A stretch of DNA of 64,000 nucleotides from Pseudomonas sp. B20(2017) (GTDB lineage: Bacteria > Pseudomonadota > Gammaproteobacteria > Pseudomonadales > Pseudomonadaceae): the NCBI RefSeq assembly GCF_002113125.1, contig NZ_NEJP01000020.1:1-64000 (forward strand). The letters run 5' to 3'. The translations under genes were made by a program, and so were the position numbers. Of the stretch, positions 18,488-26,813 are shown piece after piece. A model generated the notes under the pieces. That model was not told the origin of the DNA. It ran no database searches and saw only the letters and a program-made list of their open reading frames with translations. Each line of letters starts with the position of its first letter. Position 1 is the first letter of the stretch.

Positions 18488-19825
18488 ATGATCGAATCCG
18501 TCGAATCCTTCCTCGCCCGTCTGAAAAAGCGCGATCCGGATCAACCCGAATTCCACCAGGCCGTCGAAGAAGTCCTGCGCAGCCTGTGGCCGTTTCTCGA
18601 AGCCAATCCGCACTATCTGACCTCGGGGATTCTGGAGCGCATCTGCGAGCCGGAGCGGGCGGTGGTTTTCCGGGTGTCGTGGGTCGACGATCAGGGCAAG
18701 GTCCAGGTCAATCGCGGTTTCCGCATCCAGATGAACAGCGCCATCGGCCCGTACAAGGGCGGTTTGCGCTTCCATCCTTCGGTGAACATGGGCGTGCTGA
18801 AATTCCTCGCCTTCGAACAGACCTTCAAGAACTCCCTGACCTCATTGCCCATGGGCGGCGGCAAGGGTGGCTCGGACTTCGATCCGAAGGGCAAGAGCGA
18901 CGCTGAAGTCATGCGTTTCTGCCAGGCGTTCATGAGCGAGCTGTACCGCCACATTGGTGCCGACGTGGACGTGCCGGCAGGAGATATCGGTGTCGGCGCA
19001 CGGGAGATCGGATTCCTGTTCGGCCAATACAAACGCCTGAGCAACCAGTTCACCAGCGTGCTGACCGGTAAGGGCATGACCTACGGCGGCAGCCTGATCC
19101 GTCCGGAAGCCACCGGTTTCGGTTGTGTGTATTTCGCCGAGGAAATGCTCAAGCGCCGCGAGCAGACCGTCGAAGGCAAGCGCGTGGCGATCTCCGGTTC
19201 CGGCAACGTTGCGCAGTACGCGGCTCGCAAGGTGATGGACCTGGGCGGCAAGGTGATTTCCCTGTCCGACTCCGAAGGCACGTTGTATTGCGAGGCCGGC
19301 CTGAGCGAAGAGCAGTGGCTGGCGCTGCTGGAACTGAAGAACGTCAAGCGCGGGCGGATCAGCGAATTGGCGGCGGCATTCGGCCTGGAGTTCCGCGCCG
19401 GTCAGTTGCCATGGTCGTTGCCGTGCGATATCGCGCTGCCATGCGCGACCCAGAACGAACTCGACGCCGAATCCGCCCGCACCTTGCTGCGCAATGGCTG
19501 CGTGTGTGTGGCCGAAGGCGCGAACATGCCGACCACCCTCGAGGCTGTGGATCTCTTTATCGAAGCCGGCATTCTGTTTGCGCCGGGCAAGGCCTCGAAT
19601 GCCGGCGGCGTGGCGGTGAGCGGTCTGGAAATGTCGCAGAACGCCATGCGCCTGCTGTGGACGGGCGGCGAGGTGGACAGCAAGTTGCACGGGATCATGC
19701 AGTCGATCCACCACGCCTGCGTGCATTACGGAGAGGAAAACGGCCGCATCAATTACGTCAAAGGCGCGAACATCGCGGGCTTCGTCAAAGTGGCCGACGC
19801 GATGCTCGCCCAAGGCGTGGTTTAA
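18488..19825 (+). CDS. gdhA: NADP-specific glutamate dehydrogenase
   Basis: 445 residues, the usual length of the hexameric NADP-type enzyme, which aminates 2-oxoglutarate to glutamate. Substrate-binding GPYKGGLRFHPSVN, catalytic-lysine region PMGGGKGGSDFDPKGKSD and the nucleotide fold VAISGSGNVAQYAA are present. The start MIESVESFLARLKKRDP at 18488 is the conserved GdhA N-terminus, although its ribosome site is weak. The upstream in-frame start at 18395 adds a Cys-rich unconserved stretch. Monocistronic; convergent with the Gre-like gene, 10 bases between stops. Confidence 0.96.
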   Translation: MIESVESFLARLKKRDPDQPEFHQAVEEVLRSLWPFLEANPHYLTSGILERICEPERAVVFRVSWVDDQGKVQVNRGFRIQMNSAIGPYKGGLRFHPSVNMGVLKFLAFEQTFKNSLTSLPMGGGKGGSDFDPKGKSDAEVMRFCQAFMSELYRHIGADVDVPAGDIGVGAREIGFLFGQYKRLSNQFTSVLTGKGMTYGGSLIRPEATGFGCVYFAEEMLKRREQTVEGKRVAISGSGNVAQYAARKVMDLGGKVISLSDSEGTLYCEAGLSEEQWLALLELKNVKRGRISELAAAFGLEFRAGQLPWSLPCDIALPCATQNELDAESARTLLRNGCVCVAEGANMPTTLEAVDLFIEAGILFAPGKASNAGGVAVSGLEMSQNAMRLLWTGGEVDSKLHGIMQSIHHACVHYGEENGRINYVKGANIAGFVKVADAMLAQGVV

Positions 19826-19835
19826 GCAACGGGGT

Positions 19836-20330
19836 TCAAGAGCGCTCGATGCGGATCACTTCAATCAGTTGATCTCCGGCCGGGCGCTGCCACAGCACTT
19901 CATCGTTGAGCCGCGCGCCAAGCAGTGCGCGGCCCAGCGGTGAGGCCCAGTTGATCAGGCCGTTGGCGGCATCGGCCTGATCTTCGCCGACCAGTTGCAC
20001 CCGGCGTTCCGTGTCGTGTTCGTCGGCGTAGGTCACCCAGCTGCCGATCTGCACTTTGTCGGTAGATGTCGGGGCCGGCGCGACCTGGGCGCTGCCGACC
20101 CGTTGATTGAAATAACGCAAATCCCGTTCGAGATCGGCCAGCCGCTGCTTGTCGGCCTGTTCGCCCTTGGCGGACTGTTCGGCGTGCAGGGTTTGCAGTT
20201 CGGCGACTTTCGCCTGCAACTGGGCAAGGCCTTGCGGCGTAACGTAATTGGGCTGTGTGCTGACCTGCCGTTCGACCGGCTGGTCGGCTTGCGCAGCGGC
20301 GTTGTCTTCGTTGACGAAGGCGCGACTCAT
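19836..20330 (-). CDS. GreA/GreB-family paralogue with shortened coiled coil
   Basis: 164 residues. The C-terminal FKBP-like half is clearly Gre-like (VQIGSWVTYADEHDTERRVQLVGEDQAD, then SPLGRALLGARLNDEV). The N-terminal half keeps the start of the hairpin (NYVTPQGLAQLQAKVAEL) and its return (DLERDLRYFNQRV). The stretch between them is 15 residues shorter than in E. coli GreB, and I see no equivalent of the GDRSENADY tip whose acidic residues place the second Mg2+ in RNA polymerase. It may therefore bind the polymerase secondary channel without stimulating cleavage. ATG with AGGAG upstream. Pseudomonads also carry true greA and greB elsewhere. The activity is unproven. Confidence 0.85.
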   Translation of the reverse strand: MSRAFVNEDNAAAQADQPVERQVSTQPNYVTPQGLAQLQAKVAELQTLHAEQSAKGEQADKQRLADLERDLRYFNQRVGSAQVAPAPTSTDKVQIGSWVTYADEHDTERRVQLVGEDQADAANGLINWASPLGRALLGARLNDEVLWQRPAGDQLIEVIRIERS

Positions 20331-20400
20331 GATGGGCTCCTGTTACAACCGTTGGGCCATGGTCGCAGGCAAAAGGTTTCGCTGGATGTCTGGAAACGAC

Positions 20401-20757
20401 CTACTGCGAACGATAAGCCCGCGCGGCGCCCTGATCCTTCTCTTGCTGCCAGGCGCGCTCGCGCTCATCCCAGTGTTCGTTGCGATACTCTTCGCGATCC
20501 TTGTTTTCCAGCATAGCCTGACATTGGCGGAAGCCGTCGCTCCAGCCCTCGGCGTATTGCTTGTCCTTGAGATAGCGCGGCACGTTCTTGCGAAACTCGC
20601 CGCTGATCGAGCCGGCCGCCTGACGACCGCTGATGCAACCGTCATCGAAACCGTCGGCAAACGCCGGTGGATAACCCTTGGCGATCAGATCTTCGTGGGT
20701 GCTCTGACAGCCACCCAGCAACAGCAACACGCCCGCAAAAACCGCACACCGCCACAT
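20401..20757 (-). CDS. Small putative lipoprotein of unknown function
   Basis: 118 residues from the ATG at 20757, chosen because GGGAG lies upstream with good spacing; the in-frame start at 20778 lacks one. The N-terminus is a lipoprotein signal (MWRCAVFAGVLLLLGGCQS) with Cys17 as the lipidated residue. The remainder is soluble, with DGFDDGCISGRQAAG and a second Cys pair (Cys in DGC and RQC) that could form a disulfide, and a highly charged C-terminus. Ser follows the Gln at +2, so outer-membrane sorting is likely. I do not recognise the family. Confidence 0.8.
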   Translation of the reverse strand: MWRCAVFAGVLLLLGGCQSTHEDLIAKGYPPAFADGFDDGCISGRQAAGSISGEFRKNVPRYLKDKQYAEGWSDGFRQCQAMLENKDREEYRNEHWDERERAWQQEKDQGAARAYRSQ

Positions 20758-20860
20758 CACACTCTCCCGAGCCGTCATACGGCTGATAGGGAAAGTGTAG
20801 AAGGTGATTCGTCGGGCTTTGGTGAAAGGCCTGTCAGTAATTCGTTAACCAGTGGAGATC

Positions 20861-20954
20861 CCTGTGGGAGCGGGCTTGCCCGCGATAGCGAATGATCAGT
20901 CAACAGAGATGTTGAGTCTGATGGCCTCATCGCGGGCAAGCCCGCTCCCACAGG
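20861..20954. repeat. REP pair (REPIN), GTGGGAGCGGGC variant
   Basis: Inverted units at 20862-20885 and 20930-20953 with the GGGCTTGCCCGC form of the palindrome. Located upstream of the small lipoprotein gene and just after the DUF4105 gene. Confidence 0.9.
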
Positions 20955-20973
20955 TTCAAGGAAATGTTCGGGA

Positions 20974-22827
20974 TCAGTAGTGATACCACTTCACTTCCAG
21001 CATCACCTCGGTCTCCGGTGTTGCCAGATGGCTGAACTCACGTTGGGCGCTCAGGCGCAGGCCGAGGTTGCGCGACAATTCCCACTGCTGGTTCAGACTC
21101 AGGCTGCGGCGCACTTCACCATTGAAGAAGTAATCGCCTTTGGCCTCCAGGCTGAGATTGCCCAGCGGGTTTTTCCACAATACGCCGGTATTGAAACCGC
21201 CTGCAGGGGAAACGAACTCGGCGAAATCATTGTTGTGTTCAACGCGCACCGTGCCGAGGGCAAAACCCAGCACATCGTCACCCAGCGCCCAGGTGCCGCC
21301 ACCACCACCGTTGACGTGGCTGACCAGGGTTTCGTCGTCATGCTTGCCCGGCACACGTTCAAGACCCCCGGTGACTTGCCAAGACAGCGGCTGCAGCAGC
21401 GCGTTGCGCGGCGTCAGCGAGCGGATAGTCGCCAGGTCCAGTTGCTGGAATTGCCAGTGATTGCCTTCGTACTGGCGCAGCTTCATCTGCAGGATTTCGA
21501 TCTGTGCGCCGAGGGGGAAACTCTCGGCGTTGTCGTTGAGGTCGTGATAGGCCATGCGCAAGCCGTACTCGCCGAACGCGCGGTCACCGCGAGTGCCGAG
21601 ACCTGCCTGCCAGGTGCGCGATTCGTGGCCGTCCTCGGGCAGGCCCGGTTGCGAAATTTGCAGCTCCGGCGCCGGGTTCTTGTTGATCGCCCGCAGCAAT
21701 TCGAAACTGCGCTGCGCCCGCTGCGGATCACGTTCCTGGCCGTTGGCGCGGTAGCGTTCCAGCCGATACGCCGCGTCGATGATCAGCGCTTGGCGATCCC
21801 GGGGCAGTGCCTTGAACGTCGGATCCTGCAATTGCTGTTGATCGGCGCTGACTTTCAGCACCCAGTCCTGTTCCTCACCGCTCAGCGGCTCGGCGCGGCT
21901 GAGCAATTCACGCTCGCGGGACGGGCGATATTCGATGTGCTCGACCAGCCCGGCTTCCTTCACCGCTTTGACGGTGTCGGTGGGGATCGCGGTCAGCGGG
22001 AATTGTTCGGTCAGGCGCAGACTCGGACGGGCGACCTGCAACAGTTCGAGCAGACGATAGGAGCAGTTTTCATCGAAGAAGAAATAGTCGAACTGGACCT
22101 GCTTCAACTCCCACACATGCTCGACCATTCGCGCGGTTTCGGCTTGCGTCAGATTGAGCCGGTATTCCCACAGGTCGCGGTTTTCCAGGCTGCGGTATTC
22201 CGAGAGTTTTTCCTGATACGGCACCAGCGCGAACAGCCCCGGATAACCACCCATCAGGCCTTTCCAGGCGTAAAGAATGCTGTTGTCCGAGCCTTCGATG
22301 TAGGCGCCGAAATTGATCGCGTAACTGAGCAGCGAAGTCTTGTCGCTTTGTACGTCAGCCTGGTCGATGCGCAGCAGGGTGTGGCCGAACATCGACGACG
22401 GGCTGTTGAGGTAGGCCGCCGGGAAAATCATCACCGCGCTGTGGGGCGAGACGTCCTTGAACCATTTCTTGAATTCGGCGCAGTCCGGCGTCGGCAGGTC
22501 GGTCAGCTTGAGTTGATCTTTCAACCAGCGGGTGCGTGCCGGGTAGACGCACTGGGCGTGTTGCTCACCGAGACTGGCGGGGGCGTACAGCGCTTGCACG
22601 GTGGCGGCCAGTTCATGGTCGGGGTGTTCGTTGCCATCGGGGGCGAGGAAGAATTTTTTGTCGCTGACGTAGCTGCGCCAGCCGCCGAGCTTGGCGGTTT
22701 CGTAATGACCGAGGGAAATCCAGAAACGGTCGTTGGCCAGTTGCTGCAAACGTTGAGGGTCGATGTGGGGCGCGGCGGACAGCGGGGCGCAGACACACAG
22801 CGCCAGCCAGGCAAGGCGTTTGAGCAT
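20974..22827 (-). CDS. Lnb-like (DUF4105) periplasmic domain fused to a predicted outer-membrane barrel
   Basis: 617 residues from the ATG at 22827, which opens a signal peptide (MLKRLAWLALCVCAPLSAAP). Residues of about 100-340 carry the DUF4105/Lnb N-terminal-type motifs SSMFGHTLLRI (144-154, His149) and FFFDENCSYRLLELL (Cys255). The C-terminal half from about 400 shows alternating amphipathic strands and ends in KWYHY, with a terminal aromatic residue as in outer-membrane barrels. DUF4105-type proteins include Lnb, a lipoprotein N-acyltransferase described in Bdellovibrio. Whether this larger protein acts on lipoproteins or peptidoglycan is unknown. It lies 92 bases after a DUF3015 gene on the same strand, with a terminator between them. 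Confidence 0.8.
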   Translation of the reverse strand: MLKRLAWLALCVCAPLSAAPHIDPQRLQQLANDRFWISLGHYETAKLGGWRSYVSDKKFFLAPDGNEHPDHELAATVQALYAPASLGEQHAQCVYPARTRWLKDQLKLTDLPTPDCAEFKKWFKDVSPHSAVMIFPAAYLNSPSSMFGHTLLRIDQADVQSDKTSLLSYAINFGAYIEGSDNSILYAWKGLMGGYPGLFALVPYQEKLSEYRSLENRDLWEYRLNLTQAETARMVEHVWELKQVQFDYFFFDENCSYRLLELLQVARPSLRLTEQFPLTAIPTDTVKAVKEAGLVEHIEYRPSRERELLSRAEPLSGEEQDWVLKVSADQQQLQDPTFKALPRDRQALIIDAAYRLERYRANGQERDPQRAQRSFELLRAINKNPAPELQISQPGLPEDGHESRTWQAGLGTRGDRAFGEYGLRMAYHDLNDNAESFPLGAQIEILQMKLRQYEGNHWQFQQLDLATIRSLTPRNALLQPLSWQVTGGLERVPGKHDDETLVSHVNGGGGGTWALGDDVLGFALGTVRVEHNNDFAEFVSPAGGFNTGVLWKNPLGNLSLEAKGDYFFNGEVRRSLSLNQQWELSRNLGLRLSAQREFSHLATPETEVMLEVKWYHY

Positions 22828-22876
22828 AAATGGCAACTTAAGTCGAAAGAAACAAAGACCCAAGGAGGGCGGGCCG

Positions 22877-22911
22877 AAAAAATAAAACCCGCTTCCCGAA
22901 GGAAGCGGGTG
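22877..22911 (-). terminator. Rho-independent terminator of the DUF3015 gene
   Basis: ACCCGCTTCC and GGAAGCGGGT arms (22887-22910) with a CGAA loop. On the minus strand TTTTATTTTTT follows. It sits between the DUF3015 stop and the DUF4105 start and may let only part of the transcription through. Confidence 0.85.
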
Positions 22912-22919
22912 GGTCGAGC

Positions 22920-23408
22920 TTAAGCCTGAGTCGCGTACTTGGCCAGACGTGGGTCTGCCTTCAGGACGGCCAGGGTGTTGGTATGCACGTCTTCGGCGGT
23001 CACGTCAGCCTTGCTGAAGATCTGCTGGAAGTGCTCGTGAGTGACGGCGGCGAAGTGCGCACGGTCTTCCGGCGCCACGCCCAGTACCACGGCATAGGTC
23101 GTCAGCGCTTCGCCGTTGCCTTTTGCCATGTCTTCGGACAGCTCGTTCATCATGCCATTCATGGCAAACCAGGATTTGCCGCCGTAAGTCAGCGAAGCGT
23201 TGGTGGAGCAACCGTTGGTGCCGGACGTCATGCCGAAGGTGGCGTTGCCGGAGGTGCCGTTGGTGGTGGATGCCAGGAAGTGAGCCGGGGTGCCACGCTG
23301 ACCTTCGAACAGCATGTTGCCCCAACCGCAATCCGGGCCCCCTGGAGCTTGCGCCATCGCGTTGATGGATACAGCGGTGAAGAGAGTACCGAGAAGAATC
23401 CGTTTCAT
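22920..23408 (-). CDS. DUF3015-type secreted protein
   Basis: 162 residues with a signal peptide (MKRILLGTLFTAVSINAMAQA). The mature part has the DUF3015 look: a Cys-Gly-Trp start (PDCGWGNMLFEG), a Ser/Thr/Gly-rich centre with one more Cys (GTNGCSTNASLTYGG), and a helical C-terminus containing EHFQQIFSKAD. The two cysteines probably form a disulfide in the periplasm. The ATG at 23408 follows AGAGAA; upstream in-frame starts give unconserved residues. Function unknown. Being immediately upstream of the barrel protein hints at a shared envelope role. Confidence 0.85.
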   Translation of the reverse strand: MKRILLGTLFTAVSINAMAQAPGGPDCGWGNMLFEGQRGTPAHFLASTTNGTSGNATFGMTSGTNGCSTNASLTYGGKSWFAMNGMMNELSEDMAKGNGEALTTYAVVLGVAPEDRAHFAAVTHEHFQQIFSKADVTAEDVHTNTLAVLKADPRLAKYATQA

Positions 23409-23708
23409 AGCTTTGTTCTCTTTATGTGCATACCAATGGACAGGGTTCTGGCCCCCAAGCTCTGTACGAAACAGATCCAGACGAAGCCAGTGGGCCGGTA
23501 TTAGTTCCAGCCGCGCAGTTTGGAGTTTAGGCACGTTCCGAGGGTTCCGTGAGTTTTTGCACAATATTTGGAATAAACCCCGGTTTGGCGGGGCCCGAGT
23601 GCAGGCAGGCCGGTTGTCTATGCTTTGTCGTATGGCGCGCCTTGCCAGTGGGGCACGGGCAACGCCAGAATGCCGCTATCTGCCCCGCCTGATTGTTAAG
23701 GAAGCCCG

Positions 23709-26147
23709 ATGCCTGATCCTGTTGCTGCCAGCTTGCGTCTAGCGCCCGAAGCGCTGACCCGTCCGTTTTCCGCTGAACAGTTCAGCTTCACTACCACCAA
23801 TGATCTGGAGCCCTTTCGCGGTGTGCTTGGCCAGGAACGTGCGGTCGAAGCCTTGCAGTTCGGTGTGGCCATGCCACGCCCCGGTTACAACGTATTCGTC
23901 ATGGGCGAGCCCGGCACCGGCCGTTTCTCGTTCGTCAAACGCTACCTGAAAGCCGAAGGCAAACGCCTGCAGACCCCGGCGGACTGGGTCTACGTCAACA
24001 ATTTCGATGAGCCGCGCGAACCTCGCGCCCTGGAGTTGCCGTCGGGCAGCGCCGCTGCGTTCATCGGCGATATCAACGGTCTGATCGACAACCTGCTGGC
24101 GACCTTTCCTGCGGTTTTCGAGCACCCGTCCTACCAGCAGAAGAAGAGCGCCATCGATCGCGCCTTCAACCAGCGCTACGACAAGGCACTGGACGTCATC
24201 GAGCGCCTGGCCCTGGAAAAAGACGTCGCCCTGTATCGCGACAGCAGCAACATCGCCTTCACCCCGATGCTCGAAGGCAAGGCGCTGGATGAAGCTGAAT
24301 TCGCCCAATTGCCGGAAGCCGAGCGCGAACGCTTTCACGACGATATTTCCAGCCTTGAAGAGCGCCTGAACGAAGAGCTCGCCAGCCTGCCGCAATGGAA
24401 GCGCGAGTCGAACAACCAGCTGCGTCAGCTCAACGAAGAAACCATCACCCTGGCCTTGCAGCCCTTGCTCGCACCGCTGTCGGAAAAGTACGCGGAAAAC
24501 GCTGCCGTCTGCGGTTACCTGCAAGCGATGCAGGTGTATCTGCTGAAAACCGTGGTCGAGCAACTGGTCGACGACAGCAAGACCGACGCGGCCGCGCGCA
24601 AGCTGCTGGAAGAGCAATACGCGCCGAGTCTGGTGGTCGGTCATCCGGCCAGCGGCGGTGCGCCGGTGGTGTTCGAACCGCATCCGACCTATGAAAACCT
24701 GTTCGGCCGCATCGAGTACACCACCGATCAGGGCGCGCTCTACACCACTTATCGCCAGTTGCGCCCGGGTGCGTTGCACCGCGCCAACGGCGGTTTCCTG
24801 ATCCTTGAAGCGGAAAAAATGCTCGGCGAGCCGTTCGTATGGGATGCGCTCAAGCGCGCCCTGCAATCGCGCAAGCTGAAGATGGAATCGCCGCTGGGCG
24901 AGATGGGCCGTTTCGCCACCGTGACGCTCACCCCGCAACACATTCCGTTGCAGGTCAAAGTGATCATCATCGGTGCGCGTCAGCTGTATTACACGCTGCA
25001 AGACCTCGATCCGGACTTCCAGGAGATGTTCCGCGTTCTGGTGGACTTCGACGAAGACATCCCGATGGTCGATGAAAGCCTTGAGCAGTTCGCCCAGTTG
25101 CTGAAAACCCGTACATCGGAAGAAGGCATGGCGCCGCTGACCGCCGACGCGGTGGCGCGTCTGGCGACCTACAGTGCGCGCCTGGCCGAGCATCAGGGGC
25201 GTTTGTCGGCGCGGATCGGCGATCTGTTCCAGCTGGTCAGCGAGGCGGATTTCATCCGGCATCTGGCCAACGATGAAATGACCGACGCCGGCCACATCGA
25301 GCGTGCGCTCAAGGCCAAGGCCACCCGCACCGGTCGTGTCTCGGCGCGGATTCTCGACGACATGCTGGCGGGGATCATTCTGATCGACACCGACGGCGCC
25401 GCAGTCGGCAAGTGCAACGGCCTGACCGTGCTCGAAGTCGGCGACTCGGCGTTCGGTGTGCCGGCGCGGATTTCCGCCACGGTGTACCCGGGCGGCAGCG
25501 GCATCGTCGACATCGAGCGCGAGGTCAACCTCGGTCAGCCGATCCACTCCAAGGGCGTGATGATTCTCACCGGGTATCTGGGCAGCCGTTACGCCCAGGA
25601 ATTCCCGCTGGCGATTTCCGCGAGCATCGCGCTGGAGCAATCCTACGGCTACGTCGATGGCGACAGTGCGTCGCTGGGCGAGGCGTGCACGTTGATTTCT
25701 GCGTTGTCGAAAACCCCGCTCAAGCAGTGCTTCGCGATCACAGGTTCGATCAACCAGTTCGGTGAAGTGCAGGCAGTGGGCGGGGTCAACGAAAAGATCG
25801 AAGGCTTCTTCCGTCTCTGCGAAGCACGCGGTTTGACGGGCGAGCAGGGTGCGATCATTCCGCAGGCCAACGTCGCCACGCTGATGCTCGACGAGAAGGT
25901 GTTGGCGGCGGTGCGTGCCGGGCAGTTCCATGTTTACGCGGTGCGCCAGGCCGATGAAGCGTTGAGCCTGCTGGTGGGCGAGCCGGCCGGTGAGCCGAAC
26001 GAGGAAGGCGAATTCCCCGAAGGCAGCGTCAATGCGCGGGTGGTGGAGCGCCTGCGAGTGATTGCCGAGATGATCAGCGAAGACGATCTGAAAGAGGCCG
26101 AGAAGGAACTGGTGCAGGAGGCGCTGGCTGAGGCAAAACCGGCCTGA
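23709..26147 (+). CDS. Lon-family (LonB/YcbZ-like) AAA+ protease
   Basis: 812 residues. The C-terminal Lon proteolytic domain has the Ser-Lys dyad: Ser653 in YVDGDSASLGEA and Lys696 in VGGVNEKIEGF. The N-terminal AAA+ part carries a P-loop GEPGTGRFS at 66-74, in which Arg72 replaces the Walker A Lys, and a Walker B-like region GGFLILEAEKML. A long helical insertion (about 120-330) separates them. This layout is that of the LonB-like/YcbZ group, not of classical LonA: there is no LonA N-terminal substrate domain and no membrane anchor. Substrates are unknown. The ATG follows TAAGGA. Confidence 0.9.
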   Translation: MPDPVAASLRLAPEALTRPFSAEQFSFTTTNDLEPFRGVLGQERAVEALQFGVAMPRPGYNVFVMGEPGTGRFSFVKRYLKAEGKRLQTPADWVYVNNFDEPREPRALELPSGSAAAFIGDINGLIDNLLATFPAVFEHPSYQQKKSAIDRAFNQRYDKALDVIERLALEKDVALYRDSSNIAFTPMLEGKALDEAEFAQLPEAERERFHDDISSLEERLNEELASLPQWKRESNNQLRQLNEETITLALQPLLAPLSEKYAENAAVCGYLQAMQVYLLKTVVEQLVDDSKTDAAARKLLEEQYAPSLVVGHPASGGAPVVFEPHPTYENLFGRIEYTTDQGALYTTYRQLRPGALHRANGGFLILEAEKMLGEPFVWDALKRALQSRKLKMESPLGEMGRFATVTLTPQHIPLQVKVIIIGARQLYYTLQDLDPDFQEMFRVLVDFDEDIPMVDESLEQFAQLLKTRTSEEGMAPLTADAVARLATYSARLAEHQGRLSARIGDLFQLVSEADFIRHLANDEMTDAGHIERALKAKATRTGRVSARILDDMLAGIILIDTDGAAVGKCNGLTVLEVGDSAFGVPARISATVYPGGSGIVDIEREVNLGQPIHSKGVMILTGYLGSRYAQEFPLAISASIALEQSYGYVDGDSASLGEACTLISALSKTPLKQCFAITGSINQFGEVQAVGGVNEKIEGFFRLCEARGLTGEQGAIIPQANVATLMLDEKVLAAVRAGQFHVYAVRQADEALSLLVGEPAGEPNEEGEFPEGSVNARVVERLRVIAEMISEDDLKEAEKELVQEALAEAKPA

Positions 26148-26458
26148 TCTCGTTACTGTTGTTCCCTGTGGGAGCGAGCTTGCTCGCGAAGGCGTCCTGC
26201 CAGTCTACGAATACGTTGCCTGATAAAACGCTTTCGCGAGCAAGCTCGCTCCCACATTTGTTTTGGATGAGTTTCGAGCAAAAGTGCCATCACTCTGGCG
26301 TCAATATTCACACAATGACCATTCGGCGCCTTCTGGTTCTGCGCGGCTTGCGCGCCGGACTTTTCTTCTATTCTCTGCTCAAGGACATCGACAGTATCAC
26401 TGGATCGAAACAGCTCTTCAGCAAGGGCTGAACACCGGCTTTACCGAGGGTCGCCGCC
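26148..26458. repeat. Intergenic region with REP pair (REPIN)
   Basis: Inverted REP units at 26166-26190 and 26233-26257 occupy the left part of this 311-bp gap. I see no convincing gene in the rest. Short open frames run into the REP and have the shadow peptide typical of these repeats. Confidence 0.85.
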
Positions 26459-26788
26459 ATGTCGCGCAACCTCTGCCTCACCCGTCAATGCCTGGGTCTT
26501 GTGACCCGTATCGAATGCGCCATCAAGCCGTTGGCCGGCGATAACGGCATGTGGACGCTGCTCTTCGCCGCCGGCATGGCCGGTGAACAACCTTCCGCCA
26601 TCAAGGCTCAGGGCCCGTTTCACGGGCCTATCGCCGCCGAGTCGATTCTCGACACCATCGTTGAAAGCCTGACGATGCACGGCTATGAACTGGCCAATGA
26701 TCCACAGATCTGGTCGTTGCATCTGCAGGCGCAGTTGCGGCAGATCAATGGTGGACGCGGACGCAGCATCGGCACTTTCGACCATTAG
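26459..26788 (+). CDS. Conserved hypothetical protein (PA4575-like position)
   Basis: 109 residues, no signal peptide or membrane helix. Cysteines lie only at the N-terminus (MSRNLCLTRQCLGLVTRIEC), followed by a compact region with FHGPIAAESILDTIVESLTMHGYEL. An ATG with GAGGG upstream and normal codon use support it as a gene. From memory a hypothetical gene sits here in P. aeruginosa (between the Lon-like protease and the YqhA gene). Convergent with the 609-residue lipoprotein gene, 25 bases between the ends. Family not recognised. Confidence 0.65.
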   Translation: MSRNLCLTRQCLGLVTRIECAIKPLAGDNGMWTLLFAAGMAGEQPSAIKAQGPFHGPIAAESILDTIVESLTMHGYELANDPQIWSLHLQAQLRQINGGRGRSIGTFDH

Positions 26789-26813
26789 CGTCAGCGTCGA
26801 TCACCAGTGCCGA

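Noticed and set aside
23739..25931. 730-codon minus-strand frame opposite the Lon-like protease
   Set aside because: Antisense shadow with no ribosome site, no recognisable motif and Arg/Gln/His-rich composition. The same applies to the 675-codon frame opposite clpB (58621-60648) and the 575-codon frame opposite morA (14374-16101).
26159..26431. Short plus-strand frame starting in the REP at 26166
   Set aside because: The first residues are the translation of the REP (GASLLAKA type) seen at many REP sites. No ribosome site or conserved part.
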